A stretch of 64,000 nucleotides of DNA from Bacteroidota bacterium (GTDB lineage Bacteria; Bacteroidota; Bacteroidia; Chitinophagales; Chitinophagaceae), in NCBI GenBank assembly GCA_023423405.1, contig JAFAFR010000059.1, positions 32,201-96,200 on the forward strand, in the 5' to 3' direction. Below the pieces are notes generated by a model. It saw only the letters and a program-made list of their open reading frames with translations. It did not search any database and was not told where the DNA came from. The position numbers and the translations under genes were made by a program. This document shows, in pieces, positions 17,598 through 25,668 of this stretch. The first letter of the stretch is position 1. Every line of letters begins with the position of its first letter.

Positions 17598-19025
17598 TCA
17601 AATTTTAATCTCCTTCCATTTGCCCTTCCGGAACAACCACCAGGCCACCAGGGTAATGGCTGTTTCCGCAACAGGTATGGCTATAAACACACCCAGCGGC
17701 CCAAGTTTCATCGACTTGGCCAGCACATAGGCCAGCGGTATCTGGAAGAGCCAGAACCCGAAAAGGTTGATCCAGGTGGGCGTGCGGGTATCGCCGGCGC
17801 CGTTAAAGGCATTGGCCATGACCATTCCGATCCCGTAAAAAATATACCCGGCGCTCATGATGCGCAGGGCCTGCACGCCAATGGCGCGGATCACCGGGTC
17901 GGCGCTGAAGAAGCCTACCACCCAGTCGGCCGCCACCAAAAAGAACAGCATCACAATGGCCATGAAAACAGCGTTATAACGTGCCGTAACCATCACCGAC
18001 CGCGCGGCCCGGTCGGGCTGTTTGGCACCCAGGTTTTGTCCCACGAGGGTAGCCGCCGCATTGGCCAGCCCCCAGGCAGGCAGGAGAAAAAAGATCAGGA
18101 TCCGGATGGCGGTCTGGTACCCTGCCGATGCCTCAGCGTGGCCGGTTTCCGCCACCAGGCGGGCCAGGAATATCCAACTACAGGAGCCGATGATGAACTG
18201 CATGGTGCCGGGGGCGGCAATCCCAACGAGGCTGCGGATCACCGGCAGATCGGGTTTCCAGTCGCGTTTCAGGTCGAGCCGGATGATGGATTTCCCCTTC
18301 AGCAAATGATAGACCTGGTAACATACGCCAATTCCCCTGCCGATGGTGGTGGCCAGGGCGGCGCCGAAAAGCCCGAAGCCGGGAAAGGGGCCAACACCCA
18401 AAATCAGCAGCGGGCAAAGAACGATGTTACAGATATTAGCGATCCACAGGCTTTTCATGGCCATGGAAGCGTCCCCTGCCCCGCGGAAAATACCATTGAT
18501 CAGGAAGAGCAGCATGATCACCAGGCTGCTTCCCATCATGAGCCGCGTATAGGAAGCACCTTTCTCCACTGTTTCGGGGTCGGCGCCCATGAGGCGAAGC
18601 ACATCCTTCGCAAAGAAAATCCCCGCCAGGCTCACCACCAGGGTCAGTATGCCCGAGATCCAAAGCGCCTGCATGGCTGCGTGCGCGGCAGCCCTGGGAT
18701 CTTTTTCTCCTATGCGGCGGGCCACCATGGCGGTGGCAGCCATGCTGATGCCAATGGCCAGCGAATAGACCAGCGAAAGCACGGATTCCGTCAGGCCAAC
18801 GGTTTGAATATTGTGGCTGCTATCGGGCAGCCGGCCTACAAAATAGAGATCCACCACGGCAAATACCGATTCCATCCCCATTTCCAGGATCATGGGAATG
18901 GCCAGCAGGAATACAGCCCGGCGTATGCTGCCCTGGGTGTAATCCTGCTCTTCTCCGCGGATAGCGGATTTAATGAGCTGAAAGAGGTCGCCAGCCCGAA
19001 AAGCAGTAGTTTCCTTTTCTGACAT
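17598..19025 (-). CDS. MATE-family multidrug/sodium antiporter
   Basis: A 475-residue inner-membrane exporter with twelve hydrophobic segments in two homologous halves. Both halves open with the MatE pattern: AIPMILEMGMESVFAVVDLYFVG (residues about 32-55) and GIAAPGTMQFIIGSCSWIFL in the second half. A cytoplasmic, charged N-terminus of about 30 residues precedes the first span. Family members expel cationic drugs or metabolites in exchange for Na+ or H+. Substrate cannot be inferred. The gene is preceded by 139 nt of non-coding DNA. Confidence 0.92.
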   Translation of the reverse strand: MSEKETTAFRAGDLFQLIKSAIRGEEQDYTQGSIRRAVFLLAIPMILEMGMESVFAVVDLYFVGRLPDSSHNIQTVGLTESVLSLVYSLAIGISMAATAMVARRIGEKDPRAAAHAAMQALWISGILTLVVSLAGIFFAKDVLRLMGADPETVEKGASYTRLMMGSSLVIMLLFLINGIFRGAGDASMAMKSLWIANICNIVLCPLLILGVGPFPGFGLFGAALATTIGRGIGVCYQVYHLLKGKSIIRLDLKRDWKPDLPVIRSLVGIAAPGTMQFIIGSCSWIFLARLVAETGHAEASAGYQTAIRILIFFLLPAWGLANAAATLVGQNLGAKQPDRAARSVMVTARYNAVFMAIVMLFFLVAADWVVGFFSADPVIRAIGVQALRIMSAGYIFYGIGMVMANAFNGAGDTRTPTWINLFGFWLFQIPLAYVLAKSMKLGPLGVFIAIPVAETAITLVAWWLFRKGKWKEIKI

Positions 19026-19164
19026 ATAATTAAGTTGAAACGGATCAATGAAAGAATCACAGCGCAGCAGGCGCGCTGGACAATGGAATGAACATACAGC
19101 GGGAAGATTCCGCCGGGGTCAGCAGGTCATATTCGGTGATTGAGATCGCTAAAATATATAATAT

Positions 19165-19806
19165 TTAGTACAAGCTTGGATTGCTGTTGATAAAATTCAC
19201 GAGGGAGGCCGAATTTTTCAGTTTCAGCTTTTTAAGAATATTGTGCCGGTGCACTTCCACGGTTTTGAGTGAAATATCAAGCTCCTGGGCTATTTCACGG
19301 GAAGAATTTCCTGCTTTGATAAAATGGATGATCTGGATCTCCCTTTCGGTAAGGCTCTGGAGATCGGGTTGTTCGCTTTCCGGTTCGGTGAGCTGTTCAG
19401 AAATGATGTGGCGGATCTCGTCGCAAATGTATTTGTTGCCCTTATCCACTTCCAGTATGGCTTTTACCATTTCATCCTTGCTGCTGTTCTTGGTCACATA
19501 TCCCTGTGCGCCCACCTGCAGCATTTTGCGGGCATAAGCCGGCTGCGAGTGCATGGATACCCCTATTATCTTGGTCTCGGGCGAAAAGCGGCGGATCTGT
19601 TCGGTAGCGTCAAATCCACTGATGGGCGACATATTGATGTCCATCAAAACAATATTGGGCTGGCGTGTGCGGGCCATTTCGATGGCCTCTTCGGGGTCGC
19701 CGAAGTCGGCGATCACTTCAAAACGCGGGTCACTGCCCAAAATAAAGCTCCAGGTTTCACGGATCAGTTTGTGATCATCCACGATCATGATGGATACTTT
19801 GCTCAT
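19165..19806 (-). CDS. NarL/LuxR-type response regulator
   Basis: A 213-residue two-component regulator. The receiver domain (residues 1-120) has the acidic pair IVDDHK, the phosphoacceptor Asp56 in LMDINMS, and Lys in VTKNSS. The LuxR helix-turn-helix (residues about 145-205) reads LTEREIQIIHFIKAGNSSRE through LDISLKTVEVHRHNI. It lies 4 nt downstream of the large sensor kinase gene and is surely its partner. The histidine kinase is of the HisKA_3 class that normally pairs with NarL-type regulators, so the pair is internally consistent. Target genes are unknown. Confidence 0.95.
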   Translation of the reverse strand: MSKVSIMIVDDHKLIRETWSFILGSDPRFEVIADFGDPEEAIEMARTRQPNIVLMDINMSPISGFDATEQIRRFSPETKIIGVSMHSQPAYARKMLQVGAQGYVTKNSSKDEMVKAILEVDKGNKYICDEIRHIISEQLTEPESEQPDLQSLTEREIQIIHFIKAGNSSREIAQELDISLKTVEVHRHNILKKLKLKNSASLVNFINSNPSLY

Positions 19807-19810
19807 GTGA

Positions 19811-22800
19811 TCAGGGTTTTGTAAGGGTTTCGGGAATATCGATAATAAGCTGGCAGCCTTTTCCGGGAGCGGTATTCATGATCACCTCACCGTTAAAGAT
19901 AGCAGCCCGGCTCAAAATATTTGACAAACCTACGCCATCTTTTCGTTTTGCGACCGACAGATCGAACCCGATACCGTTATCGGTGATCTCCAGCCGCACC
20001 CCTTTGCCGGGCAACCGGATGTCGATGAGCAAACTGCTGGCGCGGGCATGTTTGATGATGTTATTCGCCTGTTCCTGTATAATGCGGAACAGCATCAGCT
20101 TCATCTTGGGCGGCAGCACGAGATCCAGCCCGGCATCGTAGCGGAAATTCACCACCAGTTGCTTGGTAAGTCGCAGGTTATGGACCAGGTCGTTTACCGA
20201 GGAGATCAGTCCCAGGTCGCTCACGCTGGCCGGCATCAGTGAACGGCTGATCTTCCTGATCTCGTTGATGGCGCTCATGATGGTATCGGAACTGCGGCGG
20301 ATCATCTGCCGCTGCATCTGGGTATCGTTTTCTGCCACTTCCAGGAAAAGCTTGGCGGTGGAGAGTAGCTGGTTCACGTTGTCGTGCAGCTCTTTCCCGA
20401 TCTCGGCTCTTTCGTTTTCCTGCACGTCCACCACGGCCCGTGCGATCTGCTGCTGCTTATGGATCTCCTGCTGCAGCAGTTGTTCTTCCATTTTTTTCCG
20501 TTCCGTAACATCCTCGCAGGAACCGATCATCCGGATCACCCGGCCACTTTCATCGTAGAGGCAATAACCTTTATCGATCACCTGCGCATAAGTGCCATCG
20601 GATTTCAGGAAACGGTATTCTTCCGTGAACATATCCTTTTTCAAACCAGAAGTGTATTGCGCAATATTGTTCAGCACCCGTTCCCGGTCGTCGGGGTGGA
20701 TTTTGTTCTCCCAGTTCATGGAGTGGCCCGGGTAAAACTCAGATGGATAACCGAAAAGCGTATTGAAGCCTTCGCCCCAAAATGAAACCTGCTTCTCCGC
20801 ATCCCAGTCCCAGATGGCTTCATTGGATGCTCTCGTCGCCAGCAGGTAGCGCTCGTTGCTGATACGCAGTTTTTCGGCCGCCTGCCTGTTTTCCATGATC
20901 ATGGTAAAGGTGCGAAGCGCCCGCTGTGTGATCCATCTCTCGTCGGGCAGCGGCTCGCGTGCCTGGCGAAAATATACGCTGAATACGCCCAGCACCTCTC
21001 CGGAACTGCTGATCAGGGGAACAGACCAGGTGGCCTTAACACCCATGGCGGCGGCGGCCTGGCGGGTCACTTCCGCAAGGTCGCTGTTGGCCATATCGGG
21101 AATTTCCACCGGCTGCCGTTGCTGCACCGCCCGCCCGCAGGTGGTAAGCCCCGGCTCCAGCGGCGTGGCCTCCACCCAGGTGCGGAAAGCATCGGGCAGG
21201 CTGGGCGCCGCCAGGAACACCGACGACTTCTCATTGTTCTTCACCAGGCAGATGGCGGTAAGCAGGTGACGGCACAACTGTTCCAGGCGGCGGAGCAGGT
21301 GGTCGGCAATGGCAGCCAGGCTGATCTCTCCACCGGCATGCATTTCCAGCACTTCTTTTTCCAACTGGAGCAGGCTCTCCTGGTGTTTTTTGTCGGTCTC
21401 GTCCTTGAAATACACAAAAATGCCGTCCTCGTATGGAAAGGCGCTCACATCAAACCAACGGTGAATGGATTCGATGTACTGCTCGTACCGGATGGTGCGG
21501 TTTTCCCTTACCGCCTGGTTGAGGTAACGGTAGCTGTCTGAGTCCCGCGCATCGGGAAAAAGCTCCCAGGCGCTGTCGCCAATCACCAGCCTGCCGTTTT
21601 GCTGCAGCAGTTCCTGGGCTACCGTATTGAACATGGCAATATTGAAATCCTTATCCAACGCAATAAATCCATCCGTAATGCTGTGCAGCATGGAAGTGAT
21701 CTTATCGCTGTATTGCTTAAGGGTATTTTCGATCTCGATGTACTCGGTAATATCACGCAGGCTGAGCAATATCCCCTGGATATTGGGATCGTCGAGTTTG
21801 CTCTGCCCCTTCATTTCCATCCACCGCCAATTTCCGTTCGAATGCAGCACGCGAAGCGGCAGCACCAGGTCCTGCTGCGGGTCGGTAGCCAGTTGGCGGA
21901 TGGCATCGCTGAACGATTTTTTTTCTTCGGGATGAACGATCGACCGGCAAAATTCTCCCAACAGATCGGCTTCCTTATAACCCAGGTTTTGCTCCAGGCT
22001 GGGTGTTGCGTAGCTCAGCCGGCCGGCCGGATCTACCAGGAACACGATGTCGAGCGAATTGCGGAACAGGGTGCGGAACCATTCTTCGCTTTGCCGCAAT
22101 TGCTGGTGCTGGATGTCTTTCTCCACCACGTTGCTGATGGAAGCGGCAAAAGTGATCAGGGAATTGCGCACGTTCATGCTCCATTCCGATTCCTGCGCTT
22201 TCTGGCCGCAGCCAATGGCGCCCCAGATGCCGTTCTGACTAAAAACAGGGGCCACCAGGATGGATTTATAGCCAAGCGTTTGCATCCAGGCCCGCCTGCG
22301 CAGGTCCGTTTCTGTTCCAATATGGTATTCCGCCACCTGGCTGTTGACCAGGATCTCGGCTCCCTGGAAAAGTCTTGTTTTTTCCTCCGGGCGAAGCACA
22401 CGGTTCTGGCACCAGATATGAAATCCCCTGGCCCTGTCTTCCGCGAGGCTGAACAGGAAAAGCGATTCCACTTCCATGGCTTCGCCCAGCACGGGGAAAC
22501 TTTTATCCAGCACTTCCTGCAGAGGCTGGTCGAGCAGCAGCAAACGCGACGCATGAGCCAGCGCACTTGACAGCCTGTCTTTTTCCACCAGCAACTGCTC
22601 CGATCTTTTCCGGTCGGAAATATCGCGGCTGTTGGTTTGGATATACATGATCTCACCGTGGTCCATGATGGGCTTCGCCACCGTTTCCAGCCACACCCAG
22701 GAGCCGTTTTTATGCCGGAACCGGTACTGCGACGAAGGCGAATCAATGCCCATCAGTATCAACTGGTGCGATACGCGGATGACGGTTGCCGCATCGTCGG

Positions 22801-24061
22801 GGTGATAATAGTCGTAGGGCGACCTGTCGGTCAGTTCTTCGGGATCGTAACCCAGCAATACTTTCGAAGCGGGAGACACGTAGAGGAAATCACCGTTGGG
22901 CCGGTGCAGGCAGATCATATCACGCGCGAACTCCGACAAAAAACGGAACCTCGCTTCGCTGTTCGCCAGGTCTGTCTGCGATTGTTTCTGGTGCGTGATG
23001 TCGCGGGCCGTCACATGGATACCCTGGGGAAGCCCTTCCCTGGAGATAAGGCGGGAGCTGATCTCTACGGGAATGCGCTGCCCGAACCGGGAAATGAACT
23101 CCGATTCATACACCGTGGTATGCAATTCTCCCCGGCACTTGAGCTCGTCCTGGCGAATGCCTTCGCGGAGTTTCTCCGGTACAAAAAAACAATGCGAAGA
23201 TTGCCCCAGCATTTCTTCTTCAGTATACCCAAGCATTTCTTCGGCCTTGTGGTTCATGGACCGGATCCTGCCATCTGTTTCGATGATATAAATGATGTCG
23301 TTGGCATTCTCGAAAAGGTCGCGGTATTTCTCTTCGCTGCGGCGCAGGTTGTTTTCGAGCGCACGCCTTGCCGTGATATCGGTGATGATGATGAGCACAC
23401 CCACGATCTCGGATTCCGGAGAAAGCACGGGTGTGAACCGGCAGGAGAACCATTCGTCGCTGCCGGGCAACTGGTATTCGACCTGTTCATTGTAGTTACC
23501 CGCATAACATTTTTCCACGCCGCCCAGCAGCAGGTCGGCCAGCGGCGTAAAATACTGCCGGATGGTGATGCGAATATCCTTACCGAGAAAAGCAGAAGGC
23601 TGCACATAGAGCTTGGAAGGGTCTCTGACCCAGAAGTTCAGGCAATTACCGTTCTTATCCAGTTCAAAAACAATATCGTGGAAAGAAGCCACGATCAGTT
23701 CCAGTTCCTGCAGCCTGCCTTCGATCCTGTCTTTGTTGGATGCCGGGAAACCATACCAGCGGAAAACCTCCTGGTCGGGTATAACGGTCCAGTATACCGG
23801 AAGAAGGCTTTCGCCCCTAACGCGGATGGATGCACGAAAACAAACGGGTTCTCGGTGACGCATCACAATGCGCATCGCTTTGGAAGCATTGGAATCGAGG
23901 TGCAGCAGCAGGTCGAGAGAACAATTGTTACCTGCCGGCAGCCCCGCCTTTTCCAGGAGCAGGTCGGAACAATCGGTTACGAACGATTCCCGGTCCGACA
24001 CAAAACGGTAAGGGATGTGCTGGTCTTTCCCGATAGCGGACTGGCTCGTAGCGATCATCAC
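19811..24061 (-). CDS. Large cytoplasmic multi-PAS/GAF sensor histidine kinase
   Basis: A 1416-residue kinase without signal peptide or membrane span, so it senses an internal signal. By repeated landmarks such as DITARRALEN, RDITHQKQSQ, RDISDRKRSE, RDITEYIEIE and CEDVTERKKM I see at least five PAS/PAC units: about residues 90-235, 240-360, 365-490, 655-780 and 1060-1185. GAF-like segments lie at about 500-645 and 905-1050. The kinase core is of the HisKA_3 type: H-box KELHDNVNQLL with phospho-His1226, N-box QEQANNIIKHA, and DNGIGFD. It is the first gene of an operon with the LuxR-type regulator. Confidence 0.93.
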   Translation of the reverse strand: MMIATSQSAIGKDQHIPYRFVSDRESFVTDCSDLLLEKAGLPAGNNCSLDLLLHLDSNASKAMRIVMRHREPVCFRASIRVRGESLLPVYWTVIPDQEVFRWYGFPASNKDRIEGRLQELELIVASFHDIVFELDKNGNCLNFWVRDPSKLYVQPSAFLGKDIRITIRQYFTPLADLLLGGVEKCYAGNYNEQVEYQLPGSDEWFSCRFTPVLSPESEIVGVLIIITDITARRALENNLRRSEEKYRDLFENANDIIYIIETDGRIRSMNHKAEEMLGYTEEEMLGQSSHCFFVPEKLREGIRQDELKCRGELHTTVYESEFISRFGQRIPVEISSRLISREGLPQGIHVTARDITHQKQSQTDLANSEARFRFLSEFARDMICLHRPNGDFLYVSPASKVLLGYDPEELTDRSPYDYYHPDDAATVIRVSHQLILMGIDSPSSQYRFRHKNGSWVWLETVAKPIMDHGEIMYIQTNSRDISDRKRSEQLLVEKDRLSSALAHASRLLLLDQPLQEVLDKSFPVLGEAMEVESLFLFSLAEDRARGFHIWCQNRVLRPEEKTRLFQGAEILVNSQVAEYHIGTETDLRRRAWMQTLGYKSILVAPVFSQNGIWGAIGCGQKAQESEWSMNVRNSLITFAASISNVVEKDIQHQQLRQSEEWFRTLFRNSLDIVFLVDPAGRLSYATPSLEQNLGYKEADLLGEFCRSIVHPEEKKSFSDAIRQLATDPQQDLVLPLRVLHSNGNWRWMEMKGQSKLDDPNIQGILLSLRDITEYIEIENTLKQYSDKITSMLHSITDGFIALDKDFNIAMFNTVAQELLQQNGRLVIGDSAWELFPDARDSDSYRYLNQAVRENRTIRYEQYIESIHRWFDVSAFPYEDGIFVYFKDETDKKHQESLLQLEKEVLEMHAGGEISLAAIADHLLRRLEQLCRHLLTAICLVKNNEKSSVFLAAPSLPDAFRTWVEATPLEPGLTTCGRAVQQRQPVEIPDMANSDLAEVTRQAAAAMGVKATWSVPLISSSGEVLGVFSVYFRQAREPLPDERWITQRALRTFTMIMENRQAAEKLRISNERYLLATRASNEAIWDWDAEKQVSFWGEGFNTLFGYPSEFYPGHSMNWENKIHPDDRERVLNNIAQYTSGLKKDMFTEEYRFLKSDGTYAQVIDKGYCLYDESGRVIRMIGSCEDVTERKKMEEQLLQQEIHKQQQIARAVVDVQENERAEIGKELHDNVNQLLSTAKLFLEVAENDTQMQRQMIRRSSDTIMSAINEIRKISRSLMPASVSDLGLISSVNDLVHNLRLTKQLVVNFRYDAGLDLVLPPKMKLMLFRIIQEQANNIIKHARASSLLIDIRLPGKGVRLEITDNGIGFDLSVAKRKDGVGLSNILSRAAIFNGEVIMNTAPGKGCQLIIDIPETLTKP

Positions 24062-24085
24062 TAAATGTACAAAATCCGGTGCAAT

Positions 24086-24118
24086 AAAAAGCCCGCCCCG
24101 GTTTCACCAAAGGCAGGC
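24086..24118 (-). terminator. Intrinsic terminator of the surA-like gene
   Basis: On the minus strand GCCTGCC (24118-24112) pairs with GGCGGGC (24097-24091), including one G-T pair, and is followed by TTTTT (24090-24086). It starts 26 nt past the stop of the SurA-like gene. Confidence 0.65.
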
Positions 24119-24143
24119 CATTACTGATTTCATCGAATATTGA

Positions 24144-25568
24144 TTACTGGTTCTTCGAAATATTTTCCATCCAGGTATGCAACTGGGGACAGGTGTTAAA
24201 GTTTTCGTCGATCTGCAGGTAAAAAGTGGGGATCTTGCTGTTGAACCATTTCTCCACGGCCTCCTGCTGTTTGATCTCCAGGGCGCGCTCAGCGATCTTA
24301 TTGTAATCGTCTTTCAGGTTCTCCCGGTGGGGTTCCGAACGGGTCTTCAGGTAAATAATCCGGACCGATCTTTTCCCTCTCTCATCGTTGTACACTTTGG
24401 GAGCAGAATAATCGCCGGGTTTAAGGTCTTTCAGGGAAAGCACCATGTCTTTGTCGAGCTGGTCGATGGTACAGGTGGATCCATTCCCGCACTGGCGCAT
24501 ACCGCCGGTGAACTTGGCTTCGTCGGCATCTGAGTAGCGGGCTACGGCTTCGCCAAAACTGAGGGTTCCGTTGATAAGGCGGGTGCGCACGCTGTCGAGT
24601 TTGGCCACTACCTCATTGGTTTCCGTTTCGGTGATGGCAGGTATTTTCAGGATATGCCTCACCGTGGCATCATCGCCGGCGCGGTTTACCATTTGTATGA
24701 TGTGGTAGCCGAACTTGGATTTGAATACGGGTGATACCTGTCCCTCGCGGAGGCGGAAAGCATTGGCGATAAAAGCAGGGTCCCAGGCTTTTTCCGTGCG
24801 GTTGATATTATACATGCCGCCCGTGTTTTTCGAGCCGGGATCATCGGTATAGAGGCTGGCCAGGGTCTCGAATTTCTTGGAGCCGCTTTCCACCTGTTTT
24901 TTATAGTCGTTGAGCTCGTCGATCGACAGCAATTCCAGGTCGCGGCTGGCTTTGGGATAGGCGACGATCTCGCCCACTTCCACCTCCGTTTCGTAATAAG
25001 GCAACCTGTCAACGGGGATCTTTTCGAAATAATCCTTTACTTCCGTAGGTGTAATCTTCACTGTGGAAACGATCTTTTTCCGCATTTCCTCGGCCTGTTT
25101 CCGTTCGCGAAACGATTGGCGAAAATCTTCCTTGATCTGGTACACGGTACGGCCGGCGATCTGTTCCAGCGCGTCTTTGGAACCGTACATATTGATGAAG
25201 CCCCGCACCTGGTTGTCGAGTTGCGCTTCGATCTCTTCGTCGCTGATGGGAATGGAATCTTTCTCCGACTGCAGCACCAAGGCTTTCTGGGCCAGGGCAG
25301 CTTCCATCACTTCACATTCCGTGGGGAGCCGCATATCGGGCTGCTGGGCCTGCTGCGCCTGGCGCTGGGCGTCGAGCACAGCGTTTTTAATGTCGGACTG
25401 CAGGATGATCTTATCACCCACCACGCCCACGATCTTATCGGCTACCACTTTGTGGAGCGAACCCTGGGATGCGGCAGGCTGCACCATGGCCACTGCCTGA
25501 ACGCTGTCCTGGCTGAAAACCGCCAGGCAGGCCATGCAGAGGGAAAAGAAACAAACTATTTGCTTCAT
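24144..25568 (-). CDS. SurA-like periplasmic peptidyl-prolyl isomerase
   Basis: A 474-residue exported chaperone for outer-membrane proteins. A signal peptide (1-19, ending VFSQ) is followed by a SurA_N-type helical domain (residues about 40-180: KIVGVVGDKIILQSDIK, typical) and two parvulin domains. The first covers about 185-310 (SLYTDDPGSKNTGGMYN through SKFGYHIIQMV) and the second about 315-425 (TVRHILKIPA through ARYSDADEAKFTGGM). The helical tail folds back on the N-domain. The second parvulin is better conserved (RHIL). Members help fold beta-barrels such as SusC. It lies downstream of infB but is separated from it by a terminator, so it has its own promoter. Confidence 0.9.
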   Translation of the reverse strand: MKQIVCFFSLCMACLAVFSQDSVQAVAMVQPAASQGSLHKVVADKIVGVVGDKIILQSDIKNAVLDAQRQAQQAQQPDMRLPTECEVMEAALAQKALVLQSEKDSIPISDEEIEAQLDNQVRGFINMYGSKDALEQIAGRTVYQIKEDFRQSFRERKQAEEMRKKIVSTVKITPTEVKDYFEKIPVDRLPYYETEVEVGEIVAYPKASRDLELLSIDELNDYKKQVESGSKKFETLASLYTDDPGSKNTGGMYNINRTEKAWDPAFIANAFRLREGQVSPVFKSKFGYHIIQMVNRAGDDATVRHILKIPAITETETNEVVAKLDSVRTRLINGTLSFGEAVARYSDADEAKFTGGMRQCGNGSTCTIDQLDKDMVLSLKDLKPGDYSAPKVYNDERGKRSVRIIYLKTRSEPHRENLKDDYNKIAERALEIKQQEAVEKWFNSKIPTFYLQIDENFNTCPQLHTWMENISKNQ

Positions 25569-25641
25569 ATACTCACTTAGGGCCCCAAATTAGTCCAGCT
25601 ATGGCATGCCATGGGATTGCAGGGCCAGATTTAACAAAATT

Positions 25642-25661
25642 AAAAGCCCGGAAGGCCTTTT
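25642..25661 (-). terminator. Intrinsic terminator of the rimP-nusA-infB operon
   Basis: A near-palindrome, AAAAGCCCGGAAGGCCTTTT, lies 7 nt past the infB stop. On the minus strand it forms an 8-bp stem with one mismatch and is followed by AATTTTG. It may also work in the opposite direction. Confidence 0.6.
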
Positions 25662-25668
25662 AAGCGCC

